DNA of 64,000 bases from Mycobacterium rhizamassiliense. Lineage in GTDB: Bacteria; Actinomycetota; Actinomycetes; Mycobacteriales; Mycobacteriaceae. Below are positions 51,959 through 60,840 of this stretch, piece by piece (position 1 is the stretch's first letter; each line of letters begins with the position of its first letter). Below the pieces are notes generated by a model. That model worked only from the letters and a program-made list of their open reading frames with translations. It was not told the origin of the DNA and searched no databases. The stretch spans positions 2,962,315 to 3,026,314 of the forward strand of contig NZ_LT721901.1 of assembly GCF_900157375.1 (NCBI RefSeq), in the 5' to 3' direction. A program made the position numbers and the translations under genes.

Positions 51959-52950
51959 CTGAAGCCCACACCATCGACGCCGCGGAGCGGACGCTGATGG
52001 CGACGACGCTGCGCGGACTGGCCGAGGAGCTCGACGGGACCGAGCTTGCACAGGCGCTCGATGCGTTTGGGTTCGCCGACCTGCTCGCCGAGGCGCCCCG
52101 CGATGCGGTGTCGGCGCTGTTCACCGCGCTCGGGCGAGCCGGATCGATGTCGACGTCGCTGCAGGATGTGCTGCTGCAGCCACTGGGCGAATACCTGCCG
52201 ATGTCGACAACAGATTGCAATGTCGTGCTGCCCGGCATCGATGCCGACCTGGTCGGCGCGACCGACGGCGAGCCGCTGGCGGTGCGCGGCCTGGTCATCG
52301 GGGCGCGCCCGGCCCCAAGGTATCTGGCACCGGTCGCGATCCGCGGTGAGCTGGTCTGGATTGACCTGCAGGAGTCCTCGGGTATCTCGACGCGGCGGAT
52401 CGATGGTCTTGATCCGGCATTGGCGATGATGGAAGTCACCGGCCTCGACGTGCTGCCCGACGTGATCCTGGCCGGCAAGCAGGCCGTTGCGGCCTGGGAT
52501 GCGGTGGCGACGGCAGGCCGGCTCGCACTGGGATACCAGATCGTCGGGGCAGTCGGGCAGATGATCGACCTTGCGGTCGACCATGCCTGCAGCCGCGTGC
52601 AATTCGGCCGGCCCATCGGCTCCTTTCAAGCGGTTCGCACTCGGCTGGCCGACGCACACGTCGCTCGCGAGGGCGCCGTCGCGGCCCTCGCACTGGCCTG
52701 GGACGCCGACGATGCCGTTTTGGCGGGTTTGCTGGCGAAATCGTTGGCGGGGCGTGCGGCGCGAATCGCCGCCACCCAGTGTCAGCAGGTGCTAGCCGGC
52801 ATCGGCTTCACCGCCGAGCATCCCTTCCACCGCTTCTTGGCCCGCGCGCTGGTGCTGGATTCGGTGCTGGGTTCGGCCCGCGAACTGCCCACGGTGATCG
52901 GCGCCCATTTGATTTCGGCCGGGACGATCCCCCGGCTGGTAGATCTGTGA
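51955..52950 (+). CDS. Acyl-CoA dehydrogenase, partner subunit
   Basis: A 331-residue divergent acyl-CoA dehydrogenase. The C-terminal helical half is recognisable (SRVQFGRPIGSFQAVRTRLA, VLAGIGFTAEHPFHRFLARA); the N-terminal half is short and lacks the SEPxAGSD substrate motif. Such truncated units form the non-catalytic half of heteromeric steroid acyl-CoA dehydrogenases. Coupled by overlaps to both neighbours. Confidence 0.83.
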   Translation: MTEAHTIDAAERTLMATTLRGLAEELDGTELAQALDAFGFADLLAEAPRDAVSALFTALGRAGSMSTSLQDVLLQPLGEYLPMSTTDCNVVLPGIDADLVGATDGEPLAVRGLVIGARPAPRYLAPVAIRGELVWIDLQESSGISTRRIDGLDPALAMMEVTGLDVLPDVILAGKQAVAAWDAVATAGRLALGYQIVGAVGQMIDLAVDHACSRVQFGRPIGSFQAVRTRLADAHVAREGAVAALALAWDADDAVLAGLLAKSLAGRAARIAATQCQQVLAGIGFTAEHPFHRFLARALVLDSVLGSARELPTVIGAHLISAGTIPRLVDL

Positions 52951-53759
52951 GCGGCGGCGATCCGTCCCGCACGGATGCGCATCCGGCCGTCGTCGTCGAC
53001 CGTCTCGGGTCGGTGGCGCGCGTGACCTTGGCACGGCCCGAGAAGGCCAACGCCATGGACGGCGAGATCACCGATGCCCTGCTTGCGGCGGTCGTTGCGC
53101 TGCGTGACGACCCTGATGTGCACGCGATGGTGCTGACCGGCCAGGGCGCCGCGTTCAGCGCCGGCGGGGACTTCGAGACCATCCGCGCGATGCGCGAGGA
53201 CCGCCGTATGCGCGAGACCGTGCTCGCCGCCCACCAGGAGCTGTTCTGGGTCATGACGCGCTTGCCGTTTCCGACCGTCGCCGCCGTCAATGGCGCCGCG
53301 GTCGGGGCCGGCGTCACGGTAGCGCTGCTGTGCGACCTGGTCGTGATGGCCGAAGACACTTTCCTCAGCGACCCGCGGGTCTCGCTGGGACTGCTCGACG
53401 GCGCCGGCGGGTTGGTGCTCTGGCCGCTGCTGACCAGCCTGTCCGCCGCCAAGGAACATCTACTCCTGGGAGACCGGGTCAGCGGCATCGAAGCCCACCG
53501 CCTGGGGCTGGCGAACCGCACGGTTCCCGCATCCGACGTGTTGGAGGAGGCGCTGCAGCTGGCTGAGCGCCTCAGCGCGCTCCCGCCGCAGGCCGTCCGG
53601 CAGGCGCGCCAGCTGCTGAACTCGCATATAGATCGGGTCGCCGCGATCCTGCCGCACTGTGCCCGCGCGGAAAGCGAGTGTTTTGACACCGAGGAGCATC
53701 GCGTCCTGCTGGAGCGGCTGAGCGCACGAGTGGCAGCCAAGAACGCGAGGACCCCGTAA
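52947..53759 (+). CDS. Enoyl-CoA hydratase/isomerase (crotonase family)
   Basis: A 270-residue crotonase: LARPEKANAMDGEIT, AAFSAGGDFETI (oxyanion strand), AVGAGVTVALLCDLV and LSDPRVSLGLLDGAGG. The catalytic-Glu position of classical hydratases (PEV in the last motif) reads PRV, so plain hydration may be impaired; isomerase or another crotonase reaction is possible. GTG overlaps the previous stop. Confidence 0.86.
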   Translation: MSGGDPSRTDAHPAVVVDRLGSVARVTLARPEKANAMDGEITDALLAAVVALRDDPDVHAMVLTGQGAAFSAGGDFETIRAMREDRRMRETVLAAHQELFWVMTRLPFPTVAAVNGAAVGAGVTVALLCDLVVMAEDTFLSDPRVSLGLLDGAGGLVLWPLLTSLSAAKEHLLLGDRVSGIEAHRLGLANRTVPASDVLEEALQLAERLSALPPQAVRQARQLLNSHIDRVAAILPHCARAESECFDTEEHRVLLERLSARVAAKNARTP

Positions 53760-54499
53760 TGGGCCGTGTCGCATTGGTGACGGGCGGAACCCGGGGTATA
53801 GGTCGTGCCATCACCGACCGGCTAGCGCACTCCGGTGTCACGGTGGCCGCCGCGTACGCCCGCGATGCCGCCGCCGCGCACGCGGTGCACGACGACGCTG
53901 CGCGGTGTGGGGCCACCGTCACCCTGCATCAGGCGGATGTCGGCGAGCCGGCTTCCTGTCAGAGCCTGGTCGCCGAGGTTCTCGAGCAGCATGGGCGGCT
54001 GGATTATCTGGTCAACAACGCCGGGATGGTCAACGAGCAACGGCTCAGCGAGGTCAGCCCCGAGGACTGGAACCGACAGGTCGCGGTGAACCTGTCGTCG
54101 GCGTTCTTCCTCAGCCAGGCTGCTCTGGCGCACATGACCCAGCAGCATTTCGGGCGGGTGGTCAACATCGGCTCGGTCACGGCGCTGCTGGGCAGTCCGG
54201 TGCAGGTCGCGTACGGCGCCGCCAAGGGCGGCATCGTCGGCCTCACCAGATCCTGCGCTCGCGCCGTCGCGCGCAAGGGCATCACCGTGAACTGCGTGAT
54301 CCCCGGCAGCTTCGACACCGACATGTCGGCCGAGCTGGTGTACACCGACCGGGATGCGGTGACGTCGATGATCCCGGTCGGGCGCTGGGGTCGTCCCGAG
54401 GAGCTGGCGCACGCTGTCGCGTTCCTGCTCGACGACCTCGCCTCCTATGTCACCGGGGCGGTCCTGACCGTCGACGGCGGGATGAGCATGGGCGGATGA
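53759..54499 (+). CDS. SDR, FabG-like 3-oxoacyl reductase/3-hydroxyacyl dehydrogenase
   Basis: A 246-residue SDR: TGGTRGIGRA, YLVNNAGM, NIGSVTALLG with Ser, YGAAKGGIVGL with Tyr/Lys, and PVGRWGRPEELAHAVAFL, closely like FabG. TAATG overlap with the crotonase. In a catabolic operon it would oxidise the 3-hydroxyacyl-CoA. Confidence 0.9.
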   Translation: MGRVALVTGGTRGIGRAITDRLAHSGVTVAAAYARDAAAAHAVHDDAARCGATVTLHQADVGEPASCQSLVAEVLEQHGRLDYLVNNAGMVNEQRLSEVSPEDWNRQVAVNLSSAFFLSQAALAHMTQQHFGRVVNIGSVTALLGSPVQVAYGAAKGGIVGLTRSCARAVARKGITVNCVIPGSFDTDMSAELVYTDRDAVTSMIPVGRWGRPEELAHAVAFLLDDLASYVTGAVLTVDGGMSMGG

Positions 54500-56139
54500 G
54501 GATGAACCGAACTCGACTGACGGCGACCGATATCGTCGCGCCGCCGGTCGCCCCGGACCGCCTCGCGGAATACCGACGCTTCGGCTACATCAGCGACCAG
54601 ACGATGTCTGCGTCGGTCGTCCGCGCTGCCCGTCAGTGGGGTTCGCAGCCGGCCGTCATCGAAGGCGGCCATCAGCTGACCTATCAGGAGCTGCTCGAGG
54701 TAGTCGAACGCGCCGCCGCGTGGCTGGCCGGAGCCGGTATCGGCCCCGGTGACGTGGTCTGCTGGCAGACCCCGAACTGGTGGGAAGCCCACGTGCTGGG
54801 CCTGGCGGTCTGGCATGCCGGCGCGGTGAGCTGCCCGATCGCCCCGTTCTACCGGGAACACGAGCTGCGCCAGGTCATCCAGCAGGTACGGCCGGCCGCG
54901 GTGGTAACCGCCGAGACGTTTCGCGGCTTCGCCCACGCCGAAGCGTTCGACGACCTGCTCGCCGGGGCCGGTCTCGGCGACGCTGCCCGCGTCCTGCTGC
55001 GCGGAACCCGGCCGGGCTGGTCGCCGTTCGACGTGGTCGTCTCGCACGGTCGGCGCCAAGAATCCGCCGCCGTCGGGGCCGATGATCCCTGCCTGATCCT
55101 CTTCACTTCCGGGACCACGTCGGGTGCCAAGGCCGCAGTGCACTCGTCGCGCACCTTGCTCGCCGAAACCCGCCAGCTGGCCGATGCGTGGGGCCTGTCC
55201 TGGGAGGACGTCGCCTACATGGCCGCCCCGTTGCAGCACATCACCGGCGTGCTCAACGCGATGACCATCCCGCTGCAGGTTGGCGCCTCCGCGGTGCTGG
55301 CCGACCGATGGGAAGCCGATGTGGCAGTCGCCGACATCGTGCGTCACCGGGTGACCTATTCGGCCGGGGCGACGGTATTCCTGCAGGAATTGACCGAAGC
55401 CGCGCGCGCCGCCCGCGTGCACCTGCCGTTGCGGATGTTCGCCTGCGGCGGGGCGGCGGTGCCGCGCGCGGTCATGGAACGCAGCGAAGAGCAGGGAATT
55501 CCGGCCGCGCGAGTCTACGGGATGACCGAGCTTCCGACAGTGACGGTGATGAACCGCGCTTATCCATTCGACCTGCGCGCGGAGACCGATGGCGCCATCG
55601 CCCCTGGGGTGCAGGTCCGGGTCGTCGGGACGGATGGCGAGCCGCTGGCCGCGGGCTGCGCAGGCGAGCTGTTGGTGCGCGGACCCGAGCAGATGCTGGG
55701 CTACCTCGACCCTGCGGCCAACCGGGCTGCCCTCGACGACGCGGGCTGGTTCTCCACTGGGGATGTCGGCCTCGTCGATGGTGCCGGCTACGTCACCATC
55801 ACCGGGCGGGTCAAGGACGTGATCAACCGCGGCGGCGAGAAGTTCTCTGCCCGCGACATCGAAGACCTGCTCCTCACGCACCCCGCAGTGCGTCACGCGG
55901 CCGTAGTACCCGGACCCGACGCCAGATTCGGTGAGGTGCCGGTGGCGTTCATCGTGTTCGACCAGCCGGGCCAAGCATCCGTCGACGACCTGTCCCGTCA
56001 CCTGCACGCCACCGGACTGGCACGCCAAAAGACCCCCGTCGCATGGCATTTCGTGGACGCTTTGCCGATGACACCGTCGGGCAAGGTCAAGAAGTTCGAG
56101 CTGGTCGCAACGGCGAACACCGCAGAGAGGCTGGGATGA
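54496..56139 (+). CDS. AMP-dependent acyl-CoA ligase
   Basis: A 547-residue ANL enzyme: LFTSGTTSGAKAAVHSS phosphate loop (about residues 201-217; SGAK replaces the usual G-x-PK), VYGMTELPTVTVMN, STGDVGLVDGAGYVTITGR, NRGGEKFSARDIEDLL hinge and MTPSGKVKKFEL catalytic Lys. Architecture is like aryl or cyclic-acid CoA ligases. ATG at 54496 overlaps the SDR stop. It probably loads CoA on the pathway's starting acid. Confidence 0.88.
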   Translation: MRMNRTRLTATDIVAPPVAPDRLAEYRRFGYISDQTMSASVVRAARQWGSQPAVIEGGHQLTYQELLEVVERAAAWLAGAGIGPGDVVCWQTPNWWEAHVLGLAVWHAGAVSCPIAPFYREHELRQVIQQVRPAAVVTAETFRGFAHAEAFDDLLAGAGLGDAARVLLRGTRPGWSPFDVVVSHGRRQESAAVGADDPCLILFTSGTTSGAKAAVHSSRTLLAETRQLADAWGLSWEDVAYMAAPLQHITGVLNAMTIPLQVGASAVLADRWEADVAVADIVRHRVTYSAGATVFLQELTEAARAARVHLPLRMFACGGAAVPRAVMERSEEQGIPAARVYGMTELPTVTVMNRAYPFDLRAETDGAIAPGVQVRVVGTDGEPLAAGCAGELLVRGPEQMLGYLDPAANRAALDDAGWFSTGDVGLVDGAGYVTITGRVKDVINRGGEKFSARDIEDLLLTHPAVRHAAVVPGPDARFGEVPVAFIVFDQPGQASVDDLSRHLHATGLARQKTPVAWHFVDALPMTPSGKVKKFELVATANTAERLG

Positions 56140-56960
56140 ACCTCGATCAATTTCGCGCCATGCTCACCCTGAGTGACGACACCGAGGGCCGCACGGTGCT
56201 GCCCGTCCCGGACCCGAGCGTCGAGCGGATCTTCGGCGGACAAATCATGGCTCAGCTCATCGCAGCCGCCGCACCGCCGGGATCGGCCAAAGCGGTGAAG
56301 TCACTGCAAATCGCGTTCCCTCGCGCCGGACGCGCCACTGACCCGCTGTACCTGGACCTGGAACAAACCCACGACGGGCGCTCGCTGGGGTATCGGCGCG
56401 CTGTCGCGTGGCAGGGCCAGGAGTCCGCCCGCCGGGTGATCGCGACCGCGTCAATCCTCGTCGACCGCGCCGACGACGGATACGACTATCAGTACAGCGC
56501 CGCCGCGGCCGGTGATCCGATGGACGCCAAACCCATTGACTTCGCAGTGATCCCGGGCGAAGCCCGCTTGATCGGCGACGGTCTGGATGTCGAGGATGCC
56601 GCGGCCGCGGAGTTCGGGTTCTGGATGCGCTGCCCCGACTTCACCGATACCACGCTTGCCCAACCCGTCATCGCCTACATCTCGGACTGGCCGCTGATCG
56701 GCACCCTGCTCAAAGCGGTGCCCGGGGTCAGCCAGCGCGACGCCCATGTCAGCGTCCAGACCGGCGTCGTGACGCATTCGGTGTGGTTTCACCAGCCGTT
56801 CGACGTCGCGCAGTGGCTGCGGGTGCAGATCCACGGCGTGCGATTGGCCCGTGGACGCGGCTTCGCCACCGGAGACGTGTACACCCAGACCGGATCACAC
56901 GTGGCGTCCTTCGCGCAGGAAAGCGTCATTAGGACCCCACCGAAAGGAATGCAGCCATGA
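56136..56960 (+). CDS. Acyl-CoA thioesterase II (TesB-like)
   Basis: A 274-residue double hot-dog thioesterase: RIFGGQIMAQLIAAA at the N terminus (the FGG signature), FPRAGRATDPLYLDLEQTHDG, and a C-terminal HSVWFHQPFDVAQWLR and GVRLARGRGFATGDVYT. These match TesB type II thioesterases. ATGA overlap with the ligase. It may release CoA from dead-end or product thioesters. Confidence 0.9.
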   Translation: MNLDQFRAMLTLSDDTEGRTVLPVPDPSVERIFGGQIMAQLIAAAAPPGSAKAVKSLQIAFPRAGRATDPLYLDLEQTHDGRSLGYRRAVAWQGQESARRVIATASILVDRADDGYDYQYSAAAAGDPMDAKPIDFAVIPGEARLIGDGLDVEDAAAAEFGFWMRCPDFTDTTLAQPVIAYISDWPLIGTLLKAVPGVSQRDAHVSVQTGVVTHSVWFHQPFDVAQWLRVQIHGVRLARGRGFATGDVYTQTGSHVASFAQESVIRTPPKGMQP

Positions 56961-57796
56961 CAGCTCAACACTTCGTCCGTTACGACGTCGACGACCGGGT
57001 CGCGGTCATCACCCTGGACCGCCCCGACGCCGCCAACGCCCAAACCCCGGGCATCCTCAAAGATCTCGATGACGCCTGGCGGCGCGCCGACGAAGACCCC
57101 GAGGTCCGGGTCATCGTTCTGCAGACCACCGGTAAGCACTTCTCCGCCGGGCACGACATGTCGGGCACCGATCCGTCGGCCGACGGGCGCAGCCTTAGTC
57201 CGCAACGCTCCGACGGCAAGCTGCTAGCTGACACCTACTACGACTGGGAGACCCGCGGCTACCTCGAGTACGCGAAGCGCTGGCGCGACATCCCCAAGCC
57301 GTCCATCGCCGCGGTGCAGGGCAAGTGCATCGCGGCCGGGTTGATGCTGTGCTGGCCGTGCGACCTCATCGTCGCCGCGGACAACGCGCAGTTCTCCGAC
57401 CCGGTCGGACTGATGGGCATCATGGGCGTCGAATACCACGCTCACACTTGGGAACTCGGGCCCCGCAAGGCCAAGGAGATGCTGTTCACCGCCAGTTCGG
57501 TGAGCGCCGAGGAGGCACTGCGCTGCGGGATGGTCAACCACGTCGTACCGCTGGACGACTTGCGTTCGGCCACAATGGATCTCGCACACCGCGTCGCGCA
57601 AACCGATCCCTGGGCGCTGCGGATGGCCAAGCGTGCGGTCAACCACACCCTGGACACCATGGGCTTCTCGACCGCGATCGCGTCATGCTTCGACATGCAT
57701 CATCTCGGACACACCCGGGCGTTGGCCGCGACCGAGGGGAAGACCGTCGTGATGGCCAACCTGAAACGGATGAAGGCCGCGGGCCGCGGAAAGTGA
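56957..57796 (+). CDS. Enoyl-CoA hydratase/isomerase (crotonase family)
   Basis: A 279-residue crotonase: LDRPDAANAQTPGILKDLDD, HFSAGHDMSGT (His-containing oxyanion strand), GKCIAAGLMLCWPCDLIVAA and LMGIMGVEYHAHTWELG. The missing PEV/AGG helix suggests a reaction other than simple hydration. Last gene of the operon; ATGA overlap with TesB. Confidence 0.87.
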   Translation: MTAQHFVRYDVDDRVAVITLDRPDAANAQTPGILKDLDDAWRRADEDPEVRVIVLQTTGKHFSAGHDMSGTDPSADGRSLSPQRSDGKLLADTYYDWETRGYLEYAKRWRDIPKPSIAAVQGKCIAAGLMLCWPCDLIVAADNAQFSDPVGLMGIMGVEYHAHTWELGPRKAKEMLFTASSVSAEEALRCGMVNHVVPLDDLRSATMDLAHRVAQTDPWALRMAKRAVNHTLDTMGFSTAIASCFDMHHLGHTRALAATEGKTVVMANLKRMKAAGRGK

Positions 57797-57910
57797 GCCT
57801 GCGCGCTGGCGATGCTGTCGACGCCCGGACTGGGTGGGACCAACTCAGCACCCGACCAGCCGCGACCGCTCGGCGGACTCGTAGCGGCGCCGCGCCCAGC
57901 CAGGACTCAC

Positions 57911-58957
57911 TCACGAACGGTCTGGCAAGCTCCCCACTTCCAGCCCTGCCAGTTCGGAGGTGCCCTCGAACACCACTCGGCCGAACTCGCGCACGACACA
58001 ATGAAGGCGGCCAGCCAGGTGTTCGACGGCAGCGCCGACGTTGCGTCGCTCGGCGGGGAGTGGCACGGGAAGGTCGTGCGGTTCGAGCCCTGTGCCGTCG
58101 CCGTCGAGATCGATCTGGTACCGCAGCGACTTGGCTCGTACGGTCCAGCGGCCGGAGCCGACTTGCGAGCGCACCTGGGCCGGTGGCGCGATGCGGATCA
58201 CGCGGTCACCGAGCCGCACGACCACCAATCCGGCATCTCGGCGGATCGGCCCGAGTTGCACAAGGCCCCCGGTGAACGCCACCGACACGTCGGCGCCACC
58301 GAAATCGTGTGCCTGGCCCCACCACCAGCGTTCAGGGAAGCCCGGGCCCCAGTTCTTCTCCGCATAGAGTGTGGCGGCGTCAAACGACCAGTGTTCGCCG
58401 CCGCATTCGACGGTCCCGGTAGCTGTGCCGCCGAGGCGGTAGGGATGCCAATACTGGTTGAGCCACGGGATCGATGAGATGAGCCCACCGCCAGCGAAGG
58501 CCTTCGGCCACGCGTACGAATTGGCGAATCTCAGCTCGAGGCGGGTGTCATCAAGGTCGATACGGAGCCGATCGACGTCTGCAGTAACCGCGTTAAGTGG
58601 GGTAGTCCCGGCGCTCAACGCGAATCGTGACTGCGCGGCACGCGCCCCGTCCAGAACGGCGGTCCGCAGGATTCCACCCGGGTGCAAGCCGACCGCGACG
58701 GTGGCCCAGTCTCCGTCTGGATGCTGGTTCACGCTGCACAGCGCCACAACGACGCGACCGGACGCAGAATCGGTGAGCCGCCAAAACCAGCCCTCCATCT
58801 CGCCACCGTGCCAAGGCACAGGGTCGCCGAACGGTACGTCCGCTCCTGTTCGCCGATACGTGGCAATCAGTCGATGCCCCGCCGCGCTCAGCGTCGTTGG
58901 CCCGCTGAACTCCGGGCGTGTGCAGTCTTGGCCGGCCTGGTCGTCTTGAATGGTCAT
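57911..58957 (-). CDS. Tocopherol-cyclase-like (AttH-type) protein
   Basis: A 348-residue protein resembling tocopherol cyclase: DVPFGDPVPWHGGEMEGWFW near the N terminus, then YAEKNWGPGFPERWWWGQAH around residue 193, the family hallmark. Plant tocopherol cyclase closes a chromanol ring; bacterial relatives of this beta-rich fold are of unknown role, some acting on isoprenoid or tetraterpenoid substrates. Ends with LPDRS. Downstream of the split-barrel protein at 58962 by four bases, so probably one unit. Confidence 0.75.
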   Translation of the reverse strand: MTIQDDQAGQDCTRPEFSGPTTLSAAGHRLIATYRRTGADVPFGDPVPWHGGEMEGWFWRLTDSASGRVVVALCSVNQHPDGDWATVAVGLHPGGILRTAVLDGARAAQSRFALSAGTTPLNAVTADVDRLRIDLDDTRLELRFANSYAWPKAFAGGGLISSIPWLNQYWHPYRLGGTATGTVECGGEHWSFDAATLYAEKNWGPGFPERWWWGQAHDFGGADVSVAFTGGLVQLGPIRRDAGLVVVRLGDRVIRIAPPAQVRSQVGSGRWTVRAKSLRYQIDLDGDGTGLEPHDLPVPLPAERRNVGAAVEHLAGRLHCVVREFGRVVFEGTSELAGLEVGSLPDRS

Positions 58958-58961
58958 CGGG

Positions 58962-59573
58962 TTAGGAATTGGTCACCGGGTCGGGAGCGTCCCAGGGCAT
59001 TGACGCCGAGACCCAGTGGGTCAGTTCCTGCTGGTTGTTGCTGTGCAAGTGTCGCGGCGGCGTCACGAACGTCGCGTAGGGCCGGCAGCGCACCAGCACC
59101 CGGCCTTCCTGCTCTGCGACAGCTTTGACCGCGGGGCGCATCTCCGCTGGCACTGGGTCACCCGACATGCGTTCAGCCACTGCCATCATCACGTCGACGA
59201 GGGTTTCCTCGTCGTCGTCGATCACGGCCTCGCAGTAGACCTGGAGGTAGGCGAACGGCCAGGTCTCGTCGAGTACACAGAGGCTGACTTTGCCGTTTCG
59301 GGCCACTGCTTTGGCCTTGGCTCGCTCGGCCATGGTCGCCACCAGCAGGTCGCCGTTGTCGTCTGGTACGTAGTAGACGATCGACATCGCCGGGCCGTCC
59401 GATCGCCGGCCGTAACCGAATACACAGGTCCGGTGGGTCTGAACGAATAGCCGCCGCTCCGAGGGCAACATGTCGCGATCCGTCGGCGCCTGGAACGGAT
59501 CTTTCGATAGCGGCAACAGACGTGCCGATGTGCCAACTCGGTACTGGTTCGTGGTCTCAGGGGCAGTGCTCAT
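58962..59573 (-). CDS. FMN/F420 split-barrel (pyridoxamine-phosphate-oxidase family) protein
   Basis: A 203-residue split-barrel flavin/deazaflavin-type protein: ERRLFVQTHRTCVFGYGRRS, PAMSIVYYVPDDNGDLLVATM, AERAKAKAVARNGKVSLCV and WPFAYLQVYCEAVID. This is typical of mycobacterial FDOR proteins that use F420 or FMN. ATG at 59573 has AAGG upstream. Regulated with the tocopherol-cyclase-like gene by the palindrome at 59588-59619. Confidence 0.85.
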   Translation of the reverse strand: MSTAPETTNQYRVGTSARLLPLSKDPFQAPTDRDMLPSERRLFVQTHRTCVFGYGRRSDGPAMSIVYYVPDDNGDLLVATMAERAKAKAVARNGKVSLCVLDETWPFAYLQVYCEAVIDDDEETLVDVMMAVAERMSGDPVPAEMRPAVKAVAEQEGRVLVRCRPYATFVTPPRHLHSNNQQELTHWVSASMPWDAPDPVTNS

Positions 59574-59587
59574 CGAATTAACCTTCC

Positions 59588-59619
59588 ATACCGTTATTAT
59601 CGATTGATAATAACGGTAT
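59588..59619. promoter_or_regulatory. Perfect palindrome, TetR operator candidate
   Basis: Arms of 14 bases, ATACCGTTATTATC and its exact complement, around GATT. Located between the divergent split-barrel gene (start 59573) and TetR gene (start 59632), 12 bases before the latter. Strongly supports a TetR-controlled divergent promoter. Confidence 0.8.
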
Positions 59620-59631
59620 ACACTTCGAACC

Positions 59632-60294
59632 ATGGAACGCAAGACCCCAATGCCGACCAAGGTGCGCCTGCGTCGGGCCAGGACCGACATCCGGCGGGAC
59701 TTGCTGGAGTCGGCACTGGTCGAGTTCGGAGCCAAGGGCTTCGACGGAGCGTCGACACGTGCCATCGCGCTGCGCGTGCAGGCGCATCAGCCGCAGATCA
59801 ACTACCACTTCGAGTCGAAAACCGCGCTGTGGATGGCCGCGGTGGATCACCTCTTCGGGCTGCTGCGGGAGGCATTCGACGGCGTCCTACCCGCGGCGCT
59901 CACCGGCGTCGACGTGTCGGCGCTGGCTGCGGCGTTCGCCGAAGGGATACGTCGATTCGTGGCATTTGCCGCCGAGCACCCGGAGCTCAACCAGATCATG
60001 GTGCATGAGGGCACCGCGGAGACCGACCGGTTGAAGTGGATGACCGAAACGCACGTAAAGCCTTTCTTCGACGGGATCCGACCGGCCTGGCAGGTACTTC
60101 GCAAGGCTGGCATTGCTGCACCTATCGACAACGAAATCCTGTACTACGTGCTCATTGGCGCGGCATCGTTGCCCTACGTCAATGCGCCCGAAGTCCGCCT
60201 TCTCACCGGGCGGGATCCCAACAGCCCCAACTGGATTCGGGCTCACGCCGACGGATTGGTTGCCATTCTGCTGCCGGGACTGGCCGCCGGCTGA
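59632..60294 (+). CDS. TetR-family transcriptional regulator
   Basis: A 220-residue TetR: HTH about residues 15-62 with STRAIALRVQAHQPQINYHF, and a DUF-type C-terminal domain (FAAEHPELNQIMVHEGTAETD) common in regulators of lipid or aromatic genes. The ATG lies 12 bases after the perfect palindrome, so autorepression is likely. An alternative ATG at 59650 (MPTKVRLRRA) would place the palindrome 30 bases upstream. Confidence 0.9.
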   Translation: MERKTPMPTKVRLRRARTDIRRDLLESALVEFGAKGFDGASTRAIALRVQAHQPQINYHFESKTALWMAAVDHLFGLLREAFDGVLPAALTGVDVSALAAAFAEGIRRFVAFAAEHPELNQIMVHEGTAETDRLKWMTETHVKPFFDGIRPAWQVLRKAGIAAPIDNEILYYVLIGAASLPYVNAPEVRLLTGRDPNSPNWIRAHADGLVAILLPGLAAG

Positions 60295-60347
60295 TGCCTG
60301 CGTAGGGATGGCCGGCGTGCCGCGCTCGCGCCTTCCCGATTTACCCG

Positions 60348-60491
60348 GGAGACCACACGGTCGACACCATCCATAACGTGCATGACGCCGTCGACGCCGA
60401 CGACCTCAGCACGAGCGATCTGCTCCACGAGATCGTCGACTCGCTGGAGAAGCTCGCTTGGATGATCAAGTCCGAGAACCGCAAGATTTAA
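60348..60491 (+). pseudogene. dps: C-terminal remnant of a Dps/ferritin-like protein
   Basis: A plus-strand frame reads [20 protein letters not shown], then [25 protein letters not shown] and a TAA at 60489. This matches the C-terminal helices of actinobacterial Dps (DNA protection during starvation), including the E-K-x-x-W-M motif. Upstream in-frame sequence (60306-60347) is not Dps-like and there is no start, so the first two thirds of the gene are missing. It marks an old deletion or rearrangement. Confidence 0.7.
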
Positions 60492-60840
60492 CGCGGCAAG
60501 ACGGCGCCGCGGCTGACCCGAATCCGTTGGGGCCCAGCCAGGGTCGACGCCGCCGGACCTAGCGGCGAGGACTCACTAGCCGGGTGGCGTTGCGGGTGGT
60601 GAGTGCCCGCCAGCTGTCGTTGGCAGGCTGACGGGCTCGGTCGATCGATGCCAGCCGGGCATGTCGGCGACGCCCATGCCGACAGGCTAGTGAGGGCGAA
60701 AGCGCACTGCGCCACGGTGCGCACATGCCTGCCCGCAAACGGTAAAGTCCGGCAGCTGTGGCCATAGGCCGCAAGGGCGGTTTGAAGGGCGGTCTGTCAG
60801 GTCGTCGATCTTGGCGTCGATAGCGGCTTTCTTGACCGCG
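60492..60840. other. Gene-free, apparently degenerate stretch
   Basis: About 350 bases with no convincing gene. It contains the 10-base inverted repeat and hairpin described separately, and, on the minus strand at about 60796-60852, a peptide-like stretch (DAVKKAAIDAKIDDLTDRP) without start or flanking coding sequence. It may be residue of deleted genes together with the Dps remnant. Confidence 0.5.
60572..60694. repeat. 10-base inverted repeat bounding 123 bases, with inner hairpin
   Basis: CTCACTAGCC at 60572-60581 and its complement at 60685-60694. Inside, TGTCGGC-N9-GCCGACA (60662-60684) abuts the right arm. Resembles a small decayed mobile element or a complex hairpin, but target-site duplications are not evident. 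Confidence 0.4.

Noticed and set aside
53905-54495. In-frame upstream extension of the acyl-CoA ligase
   Set aside because: It lies within the SDR gene in another frame; the ATGA-coupled start at 54496 is better supported.
57797-57910. Resemblance between this gap and 60497-60580 (GGCGCCGCG, GCCCAGCCAG, GACTCACT words)
   Set aside because: Only short GC-rich words match with irregular spacing; not convincing as a repeat.
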